A DNA stretch of 64,000 bases, taken from positions 4,216,001 through 4,280,000 of the forward strand of contig NZ_CP107930.1 of assembly GCF_036021035.1 (NCBI RefSeq), given 5' to 3'. The notes beneath the pieces were generated by a model. The model ran no database searches. It saw only the letters and a list, made by a program, of their open reading frames with translations, and had not been told where the DNA came from. The stretch is from Kineococcus sp. NBC_00420 (GTDB taxonomy: Bacteria; Actinomycetota; Actinomycetes; Actinomycetales; Kineococcaceae). Each line of letters starts with the position of its first letter. The stretch's first letter is position 1. Both the position numbers and the translations under genes were made by a program. This document shows, piece after piece, positions 23,958 to 32,500 of the stretch.

Positions 23958-24797
23958 GTGACCATCGGATCGTTGTCCAGGGTGCTGCTGCACCGCTGGT
24001 ACCTGACCATCGTGGTGCTCGCGGTCGTCGTGTACTTCGCCCGTGGCGCCTGGAACCAGGCCGAGCCGGAGTACCAGACGTCCACGACGTTCTTGGTGAC
24101 GCCGAGCGTCGCGCTCTCCACGCCGAAGCCCGAGCTCCCGCAGGGGACGCAGCCCGGCCCCAGCAACCCGTTCTCGCTCTCCGGTGGCGCCACCACGCTG
24201 GCCCAGACCATCTCGACGTCGCTGAACACCGACAGCCTGCAGGCCGGGTTCATGGCCCCCTTCCCCGACGCGCAGTTCAGCGCGGCGGAGGCCTCGAGCA
24301 CCTCGGGCAGCAAGACCTTCTTCACCGTCACCGCGGTCACCGCGACCCCCGACCAGGGCGGAGCGGTCCTGCAGGCGGCCCTCGGCGCCGCGGCGCAGAA
24401 CCTGCTCGACGTCCAGCACGCCGTCCAGGCGCCGGACAACGCGCTCTTCATCGTCATCCAGTCGACCCCGGTCAACGGGCCGGTCGAGAGCTACCCCGAC
24501 CGGGCCCGCGCCGTCGGCGCCGTCGGCCTGGGCGGTCTCGTCGCCGGGATCGTCGCCATCGTGCTGGTCGACCTGATCCTCTCCGGGATCGTCGGGGCGA
24601 TCCGTCGCCGCCGTGACCGGGCGGCGGGGCGCAGTTCCACCCCCGGGACCGCGGTCGTCGACGGCGCGCCGCTGAGCACGGAGGACCCCGCGGCGGTCGG
24701 GAGCACGGGCGAGGAACCTCGCATCGACGTGCGTGAGTCGAACGGGTCCAGCCGTGAGTCGCGCGAACGCGCGAGCTCCGCCGGCCCCCGTCCCTGA
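23958..24797 (+). CDS. Wzz/YveK-like polysaccharide chain-length or co-polymerase protein
   Basis: 279 residues from GTG 23958 (GAGGAG at 7 nt). A membrane helix near the N-terminus (LLHRWYLTIVVLAVVVYFARGAW) is followed by about 150 extracytoplasmic residues beginning YQTSTTFLVTPSVAL, then a second helix (AVGLGGLVAGIVAIVLVDLI) and a basic/acidic disordered tail. This helix-loop-helix plan is that of Wzz/Wzc-N proteins, which set polymer length, but there is no kinase domain. It precedes the Wzy-like gene by 7 bp and probably opens the operon reaching the pyruvyltransferase. Confidence 0.75.
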   Translation: MTIGSLSRVLLHRWYLTIVVLAVVVYFARGAWNQAEPEYQTSTTFLVTPSVALSTPKPELPQGTQPGPSNPFSLSGGATTLAQTISTSLNTDSLQAGFMAPFPDAQFSAAEASSTSGSKTFFTVTAVTATPDQGGAVLQAALGAAAQNLLDVQHAVQAPDNALFIVIQSTPVNGPVESYPDRARAVGAVGLGGLVAGIVAIVLVDLILSGIVGAIRRRRDRAAGRSSTPGTAVVDGAPLSTEDPAAVGSTGEEPRIDVRESNGSSRESRERASSAGPRP

Positions 24798-24804
24798 TCC
24801 CCGC

Positions 24805-26154
24805 GTGAGCCTGGCCACGATCGGGCGCTCGGTCGCCCGCACCGTCGCAGACCCCACGCGGCACGTCCCCCACCGGCCCCGGCCGGTGCGGGTGTCGTGG
24901 CTGCCGGTCGCCGTCATCGCCTTCGCGTTCCTCGTCCCGGGCAACTTCGTCGTCCCCGGGCCGCTGCGCTCCAACGGCAGCCCCGCACGCATCTTCTCGC
25001 TGGTCTGCCTGGCGCTGGCGGTGCTGACCTTCGTGGCCGCCTCGCGTCGGCGCAGCGACGACGACGCCCCGCGCTGGTCCGTGGTCGGGGGCGCGATCGC
25101 GCTCTACCTCGGCGCGGCGACGTGGAGCTACGGCGTCGCCGTGATGCACCCGCTGGACGCGGGGCAGTCCGCCGGTGCGCTGCGCTCGCTCATCGCGGTG
25201 CTCGGGGCCGCCGGGGTCGCGCTCTACGTCTGGATGCTCGTGCGCGACCGCGCCGACATGGACCGCATCCTCGGCTGGATCGTCGTCGGGGCCACGTTCT
25301 CCGTCCTCGTCGCGCTCGCCGGGATGGCCGGGCTGATCCCCAGCTGGGCCTCGATCGCGCGGATGAGCGGACTCGTCGAGAACACCGCGACCCTGCGGGA
25401 GCTGAGCCGACTGGACTTCACCCGGGCCCGGGGGACCAGCGAGCATCCCATCGAGTTCTCGCTGGCCACCACCGCGGCCCTGCCGCTGGCCCTGCACTAC
25501 GCCCGCTACGCGCTGACCCGCACCGCCCGCGGCTGGTCCGCGGTGGCCTCGGTCCTGCTCGTCGTCGGGGTGCCGCTGGCCGTCTCGCGCACCGCCGTCC
25601 TCGGGGTCGTCATCGCCCTCGTCGTGGCGGTCTCGATCTGGCCCGCGGTCCAGAAGTTCGTCGCCGCGCTGGTCGGGGCCGCCGCCGTGGTCGGTTTCTT
25701 CGTGCTCGCGCCGGCCCTCGTGCAGTCGCTGGTGGAGATCTTCACGACCGCCCAGGAGGACAACTCCGTCACGGGCCGCCTCGACGACTACGTCGTCGTC
25801 GAGCAGCTGTTCCGGGCGAACCCGGCGCTCGGTCTGGGCATGGGCGTCTACCGCCCGGACACCGGCGGGAACTACCTCGACAACACCTGGCTGAACACGA
25901 TCATCGGTGGGGGTGCGGTCGGGACCCTGGTGTTCGCCGCGCTGTTCCTGCTGGCTGCGGGCGTCGCCTGGGACCGCAGCCTCATCGGCTCCGACCCCGC
26001 GCACCGCAGCCTGAACCGTGCGCTGCTCGCCGTCCTCGCGGTGGTGCTCATGGGCTCGCTGACCAGCGACCTCACCTCGTTCCAGCAGCCCACGCTGGTG
26101 TTCATGGTCGTCCTCGGGGTGCTCGCGTCCCGGGCCGGGAAGGGAACTCCGTGA
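24805..26154 (+). CDS. O-antigen ligase/Wzy-like polymerase
   Basis: 449 residues from GTG 24805; in-frame GTGs at 24733 and 24754 would overlap the previous gene and none has a clear Shine-Dalgarno sequence. It has about ten or eleven membrane helices. The long extracytoplasmic loop contains RARGTSEHPIEFS and, later, DNSVTGRLDDYVVVEQLFRA and GLGMGVYRPDTGGNYLDNTW, which match the Wzy_C/WaaL pattern (Arg and His in the loop). It likely joins lipid-linked repeat units. Its stop overlaps the next glycosyltransferase start (GTGA). Confidence 0.82.
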   Translation: MSLATIGRSVARTVADPTRHVPHRPRPVRVSWLPVAVIAFAFLVPGNFVVPGPLRSNGSPARIFSLVCLALAVLTFVAASRRRSDDDAPRWSVVGGAIALYLGAATWSYGVAVMHPLDAGQSAGALRSLIAVLGAAGVALYVWMLVRDRADMDRILGWIVVGATFSVLVALAGMAGLIPSWASIARMSGLVENTATLRELSRLDFTRARGTSEHPIEFSLATTAALPLALHYARYALTRTARGWSAVASVLLVVGVPLAVSRTAVLGVVIALVVAVSIWPAVQKFVAALVGAAAVVGFFVLAPALVQSLVEIFTTAQEDNSVTGRLDDYVVVEQLFRANPALGLGMGVYRPDTGGNYLDNTWLNTIIGGGAVGTLVFAALFLLAAGVAWDRSLIGSDPAHRSLNRALLAVLAVVLMGSLTSDLTSFQQPTLVFMVVLGVLASRAGKGTP

Positions 26155-27224
26155 CCCCGCGGCTGCTGGTCCACCTCCACCCCGCCCCCGACCGCGACAT
26201 GGTGAACCCCTACCTGTCGATGCTCGTCGCGGGCTTGCGCTCCGAGGGTGTCGAGGTGGTGGAACTGGGCACCCGGGAGTTCGACGACACCTCCGTCGTG
26301 CACGTGCACTGGCCCGAGATGCCCCTGAACGCGGCGAAGCTGCAGTGGACGCTGCGGCGGCTCAAGAACCTCTTCGCGGCCCTGGTGAGCGCCCGTCGCC
26401 ACGGTGTCCCGGTCGTCTGGACGGTCCACAACCTGCGGGCCCACGACGGTCGGCGGCCGGCTCTGCAGCGACTCCTGTGGCAGGTCTTCCCCCGACTCGT
26501 CGACGGGTGGATCTCGCTGTCGCGCAGCGGGATCGAGCCCACCGAGGTCGCGTTCCCGGCGCTGCGCGGCAAACCCCGGGCCGTCGTGGCGCACGGCACC
26601 TACGCCGGCGTCATCGGACACCCGGACCGCTCGGCGTCCCGCTCCGGGCTGGGGCTGCCGCAGGAAGCCAGGATCCTGGGACTGGTCGGCCGCATCAAGC
26701 CGTACAAGGGGGTCGAGGACCTCGTCGACGCCGTCACCGCGAGCACGGACGAGGACCTGCGCCTCGTCGTCGGCGGGGGGTGCGACAACGCGGCGCTGCG
26801 GTCGCGGCTGGAGGCGGTCGCCGCGCTCGACCCGCGGATCACGTTGCTGCTCGAGCGGTTGCCGCAGGAGCGGGTCGACGCCGTCCTCGCCGCCTGCGAC
26901 CTCGCCGTGCTGCCCTTCCGGGCCGTGTTCAACTCCGGGTCCGTGCTGCTCTGCCTCAGCGCCGGTCGTCCCGTCCTCGCCCCCCGCACGCCCGTCTTCA
27001 CCGAGCTCGCCGAGCAGGTGGGACCGGGATGGCTGACGACGTTCGACGGCGAGCTGACCACGGCCGTGCTCGAGGACGCCCTGCGGCGGCTGTCCCGTGC
27101 GGGGGCGCCGGACCTCTCCGCCCACGAGTGGCCGGCCGTCGCGGCGGCGCACGTGGAGTTCTACGAACGGCTGCGCCACCGGGCCGAGCAGACCACCGAC
27201 CAGTTCTCCGGAGGAACGCGATGA
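26151..27224 (+). CDS. Family 4-type glycosyltransferase
   Basis: 357 residues, GTG at 26151 overlapping the Wzy-like stop. GT-B fold: an N-terminal acceptor domain (LLVHLHPAPDRDMVNPYLSM, VHVHWPEMPL, VVWTVHNLRAHDGRR) and a C-terminal nucleotide-sugar domain (ILGLVGRIKPYKGVEDLVDA, LRLVVGGGCDNAALR, DLAVLPFRAVFNSGSVLLCL). The usual E-x7-E motif is replaced by FRAVFNSGS, as in some GT4 relatives. It adds a sugar to the growing lipid-linked unit on the cytosolic face; donor unknown. ATGA overlap with the pyruvyltransferase gene. Confidence 0.83.
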   Translation: MTPRLLVHLHPAPDRDMVNPYLSMLVAGLRSEGVEVVELGTREFDDTSVVHVHWPEMPLNAAKLQWTLRRLKNLFAALVSARRHGVPVVWTVHNLRAHDGRRPALQRLLWQVFPRLVDGWISLSRSGIEPTEVAFPALRGKPRAVVAHGTYAGVIGHPDRSASRSGLGLPQEARILGLVGRIKPYKGVEDLVDAVTASTDEDLRLVVGGGCDNAALRSRLEAVAALDPRITLLLERLPQERVDAVLAACDLAVLPFRAVFNSGSVLLCLSAGRPVLAPRTPVFTELAEQVGPGWLTTFDGELTTAVLEDALRRLSRAGAPDLSAHEWPAVAAAHVEFYERLRHRAEQTTDQFSGGTR

Positions 27225-28219
27225 CCGCCGACGCGGCCACCCACGTCAACGGCCTGCGGGAGCAGTTGCTCTCCACCCTGCGCGAGGTGCTGCCCGACGC
27301 GCCGCGCTGGACGGCGTTGGACTACCCCATGCACTTCAACTGCGGGGACGCCGCGTTGCACCTCGGTCTCGAGGCCGCCGCGGCGCACCTGCAGCGGCCG
27401 GTCGTGCGCGTCCTGGACCGGGTCTCGTTCCGGCCGCACCTGGTGGACCCCGGTTCCCTCATGGTGATCCAGGCGGGGGGCAACTTCGGCGGGCTCTACC
27501 CGACCCACCACAAGCTCCGGATCCGCGTCCTGGAGCAGACCAAGGGCCGCGACCTCGTCCAGCTGCCGCAGTCGATCGAGTACGTGGACGAGGCCCACCG
27601 CGAGGAACTGCGCCGCGCCGTCGGCGAGCACGGTGCCTTCACCCTGCTGGTCCGCGACCGGCGCAGCCACGAGATCGCCGTGCGCGACTTCGACTGCCCC
27701 GTGCACCTCGTGCCCGACCTCGCCTTCGCGCTGGGGCCGTTGCCGCGGCGCGCGGCCGTGGTGCCGCGGGTCGTGCAGGCGCGCACCGACAAGGAAGCCT
27801 CTCTCGACACGGTGGCGGGCGAGACCTTCGACTGGTTGCAGGCCCCCGCCACCAGTCGGTCGGCCCTGATGCTCCGTCTCGGCAAGCGGGTCAACGCCCA
27901 GCAGCGGCGCACCGCCTCGGGTGCGCTCGCCACCGTCAACCGCCGCGTGCTGCACGGCCTCGCGCAGGCCAACCTCGACCGGGCGGTCGCGCTGCTCTCG
28001 CGCGGGGAGCAGGTCGTCACCGACCGGCTGCACGGTCACGTGCTCTGCACCCTCCTGCAGATCCCGCACGTCGTCGTCAACGACAAGTTCGGGAAGATCC
28101 GGGCCCTCTACGACACCTGGACCGCTCAGGACCCCACCAGCGCCTTCGCCGCCGACTGGGACGGGGTCGAGGGCGCCCTGGCCTCGCTCGCAACGCCTCA
28201 GCCGACCCAGCAGCGGTAG
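27221..28219 (+). CDS. Polysaccharide pyruvyltransferase
   Basis: 332 residues, ATG 27221 with GGAGG upstream. It belongs to the CsaB/WcaK pyruvyltransferase family, which places a ketal pyruvate on a sugar using PEP and gives the polymer negative charge. Motifs: FNCGDAALHLGLEAAA, VIQAGGNFGGLYP, LPQSIEYVDEAHREEL, LVPDLAFALG and the hallmark VVTDRLHGHVLCTLLQIPHV. It is the last gene of the 23958-28219 operon, overlapping the previous gene by 4 bp, and overlaps tail-to-tail by 22 bp with the convergent GT2 gene. Confidence 0.92.
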   Translation: MTADAATHVNGLREQLLSTLREVLPDAPRWTALDYPMHFNCGDAALHLGLEAAAAHLQRPVVRVLDRVSFRPHLVDPGSLMVIQAGGNFGGLYPTHHKLRIRVLEQTKGRDLVQLPQSIEYVDEAHREELRRAVGEHGAFTLLVRDRRSHEIAVRDFDCPVHLVPDLAFALGPLPRRAAVVPRVVQARTDKEASLDTVAGETFDWLQAPATSRSALMLRLGKRVNAQQRRTASGALATVNRRVLHGLAQANLDRAVALLSRGEQVVTDRLHGHVLCTLLQIPHVVVNDKFGKIRALYDTWTAQDPTSAFAADWDGVEGALASLATPQPTQQR

Positions 28220-29085
28220 GTCCGGGCCCCTTCGAGACGCCCCAGCAGCGTCGCGGCGCGGCAGATCCACCGGCCGCGCTGAGCCTCGTCGCGGGCGAGG
28301 TGGTGGGCGTGGCGCACCAGCCACTTCGCCTCGCGCGCCGAGCGGGAGGGGCGGCTGGGCCGGGCTCCCTGCTCGCGGAAGTCGCGCAGCAGCCGGGCTT
28401 CGCTGCGGGCGTAGTGCCGGAACTGACGCGCGGTGCCCCGCAGGTCGGTGCGGTAGCGGTAGTGCACGACTGCCCCGGGGGCGAGCGCGAGCTCGTGCCC
28501 CGCGAGCTGCAACCGCCAGCTGAAGTCGACGTCGTCGCCGCCGGCCACGTACGTCTCGTCCCAGCCGCCGACGGCGAGGGCCGCGTCGCGGTGGACCGCG
28601 AGGTTGCAGCCGACGGCGTAGGGCAGGAAGTCCAGCTTCGTCGGGAGCCGTCCCGCGGGTGGACCGGGTCGCCAGGTCGTGCGGATCGCGTCGTTGACCT
28701 GCGTGGTCTCGTTCACCCCGCCCACCACCGTCGCGTCGACGGCGGCCGCGACCAGGGCCCGCAACCACCCGGGGACCACCTCGTCGTCGGCGTCGCACAC
28801 GGCGACGAGGTCGGCGCGGGCGGCCCGCAGGCCGGCGTTGCGGGCCGCGGACACCCCGCGGACGGCGGAGGCGTCCACCCAGTGCAGGTCCAGCCCGAAG
28901 GTCCGGGCCCAGTCCGGGACGCGCTCCCGCAGACCGTCGCTGCTGCCGTTGTCGGCGAGGAGGACCTCGAAGGGCGCCCCGAGGTCCTGCTGGGCCAGCG
29001 CCTTCAACTGCGCGTCGACGACGTCGACGACGTTCAGGCAGGGCACGACCACGCTCACCACCGGGCTCACCACGGGATCAGCCAC
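28198..29085 (-). CDS. Family 2 glycosyltransferase
   Basis: 295 residues. GTG 29085 is chosen because it overlaps the flippase stop by 8 bp and opens directly on the GT-A fold: VVSVVVPCLNVVDVVDAQL, VLLADNGSSDGLRERV, SAARNAGLRAARADLVAVCD, DADDEVVPGWL, VGCNLAVHRDAALAVGGW and DETYVAGGDDVDFSWRLQ. It probably acts on the lipid-linked repeat unit. The C-terminus is rich in Arg and carries no membrane helix. It shares a minus-strand operon with the Wzx-like gene. Confidence 0.87.
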   Translation of the reverse strand: MADPVVSPVVSVVVPCLNVVDVVDAQLKALAQQDLGAPFEVLLADNGSSDGLRERVPDWARTFGLDLHWVDASAVRGVSAARNAGLRAARADLVAVCDADDEVVPGWLRALVAAAVDATVVGGVNETTQVNDAIRTTWRPGPPAGRLPTKLDFLPYAVGCNLAVHRDAALAVGGWDETYVAGGDDVDFSWRLQLAGHELALAPGAVVHYRYRTDLRGTARQFRHYARSEARLLRDFREQGARPSRPSRSAREAKWLVRHAHHLARDEAQRGRWICRAATLLGRLEGARTYRCWVG

Positions 29086-30682
29086 GCGACACCTGCTTCC
29101 CGTCACGAACGTCCGCGACCCCGGCGGGGGAGTTCTCCTCGAGGCTGGTCTCCAGCGTCTCGCCGTCCGGGGCGTCGCCCGCGGGGTTGGCGACGGCGCC
29201 GGGTTCGGGCGGGGACGCGGCGTTCTTGCGACCGCCGCCACGGAGGCGGCGCAGGTCGCCGCCGAACTCGCGGACGACCGGGCGGGCGACCAGCAGCAGC
29301 GCCGCCAGGTAGACGACGCCGGCCGTCACCGCCGCGACGAGCAGGCTGGCCCACGTCGGCAGCCCGCCGGTGAACTGCAGCTCCAGCACCACGACCCCGG
29401 CCATGATCAGGGCGGCGAGCAGGACACGCATCGGCTGGACCAGGCAGCGGTAGGGGACCCCGGCGACGCGGTGCAGCACGATCTGACGGATCGGCAGGAA
29501 CACGGCGGTCCGGGCGAAGAGGGCCAGCGCGACCGCGACGAGGCCGTGCGAGGCGGTCAGGGCGGTGAGTCCGAGGTGGGTCGCGACGATGACGGCGACC
29601 AGGACGATCTCGGGACGGAGCCGGTTGATCGCCACGACGACCTGACGGTCGAAGTAGCTGAACACCCCGAGGACGGCGGTCAGCGTCGTGATCTGCGCGA
29701 CCGTCGCCGTCGTGGCCCACTGCTTCCCGAGGAGGAAGGGGATGAGCTCGGTGCTGGTGACGGTCAGGAACAGCATCGCGGGGAACATGACCATCCCCGC
29801 CGCCGTCATGCTCGTCTCGTAGGCGCGGTAGAGCCGCGGGCGGTCGTCCTGCAGCTTCGCGAAGGTCGGCGTCGTGACCGAGCTGATCACCGAGGAACCG
29901 GTCTCCTGGATGATGCGCATCAGGCGCGTCGCCACCGACCAGTAGCCCAGCGTCGTGGCGCCGGAGATGCCCGCGAGGACGAACTCCTCACCCCGGTCGC
30001 GGGCCTGGATCAGCAGGTCGATGCTCAGCAGCTTCGTCCCGAACGAGAGCATCGCGCGCGACGTCGCGGGGTGGGGCAGCTGCTTCGGGAACCAGTGGGC
30101 CGAGGTCCAGATGATGACGACGCTGATGAGACCGCGCAGCAGGGACTGCGCGACGAGGGCCCAGACGCCCGCGCCCATCAGCGCGAGGACGATCGCGACG
30201 ACGGAGCCGCTCACGGTGGCGATCGTTCCGCGCACGGCGAGGGACTTGAACCGCATCTCCCGGCGCAGCAACGCGGTGGGGACGCTGTTCAACCCGGTCA
30301 GCACGACGCCCAGGGACAGGACCCTGAGCACGGGCGCGAGGGCGGGTGTGCCGAAGAGCGCCGACACGGGGGTCGCCAGCAGGGCCAGGAGGGCGGCGAG
30401 CACGACGGCGATGCCCATGCTCGTCCAGAAGGCGGTGCTCCGCGTGCGTTCGTCCAGGTCCTTCTGCCGGACGATGAACGTGGCGAGGCCGGAGTCGCTG
30501 AGCAGGGTCAGGACGCCGATCACGGACATCGCCAGCGCCACGAGACCGAACTCCGCCGGCTGCAGCTGTCGTCCGATGACGATGAAGGCCCCGGCCGTGG
30601 TGGCCCGTACCGTCCAGATCTGGATCGCCGACCAGAGAACGCCGTGGGCGGCCTTGGTGCGCAGCGACGGGGTGGCGCTCAC
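29078..30682 (-). CDS. Wzx-type polysaccharide flippase
   Basis: 534 residues from GTG 30682 (GGAGG at 8 nt). Twelve to fourteen membrane helices; the MATE/Wzx start AAHGVLWSAIQIWTVRATT and the segment RQLQPAEFGLVALAMSVIGV are typical of polysaccharide biosynthesis flippases, as is YWSVATRLMRIIQETGSSVI later on. It should flip the undecaprenyl-linked unit to the outer face for the Wzy-like polymerase. The tail after the last helix is a charged, disordered stretch of about 60 residues. Confidence 0.9.
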   Translation of the reverse strand: MSATPSLRTKAAHGVLWSAIQIWTVRATTAGAFIVIGRQLQPAEFGLVALAMSVIGVLTLLSDSGLATFIVRQKDLDERTRSTAFWTSMGIAVVLAALLALLATPVSALFGTPALAPVLRVLSLGVVLTGLNSVPTALLRREMRFKSLAVRGTIATVSGSVVAIVLALMGAGVWALVAQSLLRGLISVVIIWTSAHWFPKQLPHPATSRAMLSFGTKLLSIDLLIQARDRGEEFVLAGISGATTLGYWSVATRLMRIIQETGSSVISSVTTPTFAKLQDDRPRLYRAYETSMTAAGMVMFPAMLFLTVTSTELIPFLLGKQWATTATVAQITTLTAVLGVFSYFDRQVVVAINRLRPEIVLVAVIVATHLGLTALTASHGLVAVALALFARTAVFLPIRQIVLHRVAGVPYRCLVQPMRVLLAALIMAGVVVLELQFTGGLPTWASLLVAAVTAGVVYLAALLLVARPVVREFGGDLRRLRGGGRKNAASPPEPGAVANPAGDAPDGETLETSLEENSPAGVADVRDGKQVSRG

Positions 30683-30826
30683 CGGGTGAGCCTCCGGAAC
30701 GTGTGCGGACGCGTCTTCCTCACGTCGTGGTCTCCTCCTGCCGAGTCGGGTTCGGTCCTGCGGTTGCCGGACCACCAGACATCAGCGTGTGGCGCGACGG
30801 AACTTACCGTGCGTTGCTGCAAGACC

Positions 30827-31918
30827 TCAACGAGTGGTGTCGTTCACCACATCGAGGAGGTAGCCCTCGCGTTCCGCGACGACCACGTCGCTCAGCGCTG
30901 CTGGTCCCGCCGGAACGGCGGGCCGGGGAGCGGACGATCGGGCGAGGCGGCGCCGAGCCTCCGAGACCAGGACGGTCGCGCTGGCCCGGCCCGTCCCCGC
31001 CGTGCTCTGGTAGAGGACCGCCCCGTTGCGCGCCGCGTCGCCGACCACGTGCGGGGGGCGCACCGTCGTCACCGCCGCGCCGAGCGCGAGCCACGGCGAG
31101 GACCCCGAGAGGGCGCGCAACGTCCGTCGGGGGACGGGCGCGTCCAGCACCTGCCGCGCTCTGTCCAGCGCGAGGGCGACCGCGAGCCCGGTACCTGCCG
31201 CTCCGGCGGTCTCGCGGAGTCGCTCCCAGTCGGCCCCGGAGCTCGCCAGGCGCAGGTCGTAGGACCACAGCAGCCGCCACGCCCCGGACAGGCAGGCGTG
31301 CAGCGCGAGGTGGTGCAGCTGGTCCGTCGCGTCGAGCACGCGGGCCCGGGTGCCGAGCAGGGTGATGTCGCGGGTGCGCTCGAGCATCGCGTCGACGTCG
31401 ACGGCGAAGCGCCGGCGACGGGAGGGGCGGTTCACCAGGTGCCAGTGCAGGTCGAGGAAGGTGCCGTGCGGCAGGGCGACGGCGATCTCCCCGGCCCGGG
31501 CGGCGCGGATGCCGGCCCAGTCGGGGTCCATCGCGCGGGCGCCGATCGACTCCAGCGCGCGCAGGGCGTCGCCGAAGGCGGCGGGGGAGACGAGGACGTC
31601 GAGGTCGTGGAACTCCCGCGGTGCGCCACCGTGGACGGTCGCCGCGACCGCGGGGCCCTTCAGCACGGCCCAGGGGAAGCCGGCGAGGGCCTCGGCGACG
31701 AGCTTCAGGTCGAGCTGGACCGGGAGCTGGCGTCCGGCCTGGGCGAACACGCTCGGCCGGGTCGCGGCGCGCAGGTGCGCGACGGCGGCGGCGTCGTCGG
31801 CGTGCTTGAGCAGGTGGTCGAGGGAGGGCCCGATCCGGTGGTGGTGCACCACCTCGGCGAGCACCTCGGTCTCGACCCCGGTCGGGTTGGCGGCGATGGC
31901 GCGCAGGCGGTCACGCAC
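30827..31918 (-). CDS. PF14907-type nucleotidyltransferase of the lasso-peptide locus
   Basis: 363 residues from GTG 31918. It matches the uncharacterised nucleotidyltransferase family often seen in RiPP loci: AVLKGPAVAATVHGG then REFHDLDVLVSPAAFGDALR, with the metal-binding pair at D105 and D107, followed by FLDLHWHLVNRP and LHHLALHACLSGAWRLLW, DLRL. In the pseudomycoidin system (from memory) such a protein adds hexose to the phosphate made by the lasso kinase. Here it lies 59 bp behind the second precursor on the same strand, and an HPrK-like kinase is divergent, so the same two-step tailoring of a C-terminal serine is a reasonable inference. Confidence 0.85.
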   Translation of the reverse strand: MRDRLRAIAANPTGVETEVLAEVVHHHRIGPSLDHLLKHADDAAAVAHLRAATRPSVFAQAGRQLPVQLDLKLVAEALAGFPWAVLKGPAVAATVHGGAPREFHDLDVLVSPAAFGDALRALESIGARAMDPDWAGIRAARAGEIAVALPHGTFLDLHWHLVNRPSRRRRFAVDVDAMLERTRDITLLGTRARVLDATDQLHHLALHACLSGAWRLLWSYDLRLASSGADWERLRETAGAAGTGLAVALALDRARQVLDAPVPRRTLRALSGSSPWLALGAAVTTVRPPHVVGDAARNGAVLYQSTAGTGRASATVLVSEARRRLARSSAPRPAVPAGPAALSDVVVAEREGYLLDVVNDTTR

Positions 31919-31977
31919 GAAGGTCCCCGCCGCGCGGACGCGGTGGGGACCCCTGGTGCTGCGCGGAGCGTCGGTGC

Positions 31978-32136
31978 TCAGCTCGGGATCGAGCAGTCGC
32001 AGGAGGAGACGGAGTAGAGGGGCTTCCCGGCCAGGAAGTCGCCGTCGCTCTTCTGCCCGAACTGCTTGCCCGAGAGCGTCAGGTCGGCGAGCGAGCCGAG
32101 GGTGGTCAGGGTGGGGGCCTGGTAGGGCTGGGTCAC
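31978..32136 (-). CDS. Lasso-peptide precursor A1
   Basis: 52 residues, too short for most gene callers. GTG at 32136 follows GAGGAGG at 5 nt. The leader carries the RRE-binding pattern Y5-x2-P8-x-L10-x3-G14-x5-T20 (YQAPTLTTLG, then LADLTL). The C-terminal part contains KQFGQKSDGDFL and ends in CDCSIPS with a terminal Ser. The Asp residues of SDGD are the only acidic side chains at suitable places for the macrolactam. Two Cys near the end (CDC) distinguish it from A2. It is 24 bp behind A2 and ahead of the nucleotidyltransferase, so A2-A1-N form one transcript. Confidence 0.88.
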   Translation of the reverse strand: MTQPYQAPTLTTLGSLADLTLSGKQFGQKSDGDFLAGKPLYSVSSCDCSIPS

Positions 32137-32160
32137 GGGGTCCTCCTCAGGAGCGGGGCG

Positions 32161-32310
32161 TCAGGAAACGGTGTACAGCGTGGCGGTGCTGCCGTCGTCC
32201 TCGCAGAGGAAGTCGCCGTCGCTGCGCGTGCCGAACTTCTTGTTCCGCAGGGTCAGCTCGGCGAGCGATCCCAGCGTCGTGAGGCGCGGAGCGGTGTAGT
32301 GCTCGGCCAT
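32161..32310 (-). CDS. Lasso-peptide precursor A2
   Basis: 49 residues from ATG 32310, with AGGAGG 5 nt upstream. Leader Y5-x2-P8-x-L10-x3-G14-x5-T20 (YTAPRLTTLG, LAELTL), nearly identical to A1. The C-terminal part has KKFGTRSDGDFL, then CEDDGS, and ends LYTVS, so the last residue is again Ser. Shared leader, shared FGxxSDGDFL block and a C-terminal Ser define the pair as products of one system. A longer in-frame start at 32382 has no ribosome site and would add residues unlike any lasso leader, so it is rejected. Confidence 0.92.
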   Translation of the reverse strand: MAEHYTAPRLTTLGSLAELTLRNKKFGTRSDGDFLCEDDGSTATLYTVS

Positions 32311-32500
32311 GGTTGCCTCCTGAGGCATCGCGGTCCAGCGGTACGTGGTGGCGGTGCGTCCGAAACGTGACACTCGGTCCATCGGACGTTACTGCACCTG
32401 GGGCATCCTTGGGCACTCTTCGTCAAGATCATCTCAACGGAGAGTAGGGATCTTCCCGGGTGGTGCGGCACGTGGGGGAACGGGCTGCTTGTCTTCTCCC
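32311..32500. promoter_or_regulatory. Divergent control region between lasso precursors and lasso kinase
   Basis: 190 bp separating the A2-A1-N transcript from the kinase gene must hold promoters for both. A TACTCT hexamer on the minus strand (32441-32446) matches TANNNT and is the same hexamer found before the B1 gene; TTGACG also occurs on the minus strand near 32420. The 11-mer ACGGAGAGTAG (32437-32447) recurs at 52058. No convincing full promoter can be drawn. Confidence 0.4.

Noticed and set aside
22815-24797. 660-residue frame fusing sequence over the beta-helix lipoprotein to the Wzz-like protein
   Set aside because: The first 380 residues are antisense of the lipoprotein gene; the real start is GTG 23958 with GAGGAG at a good distance.
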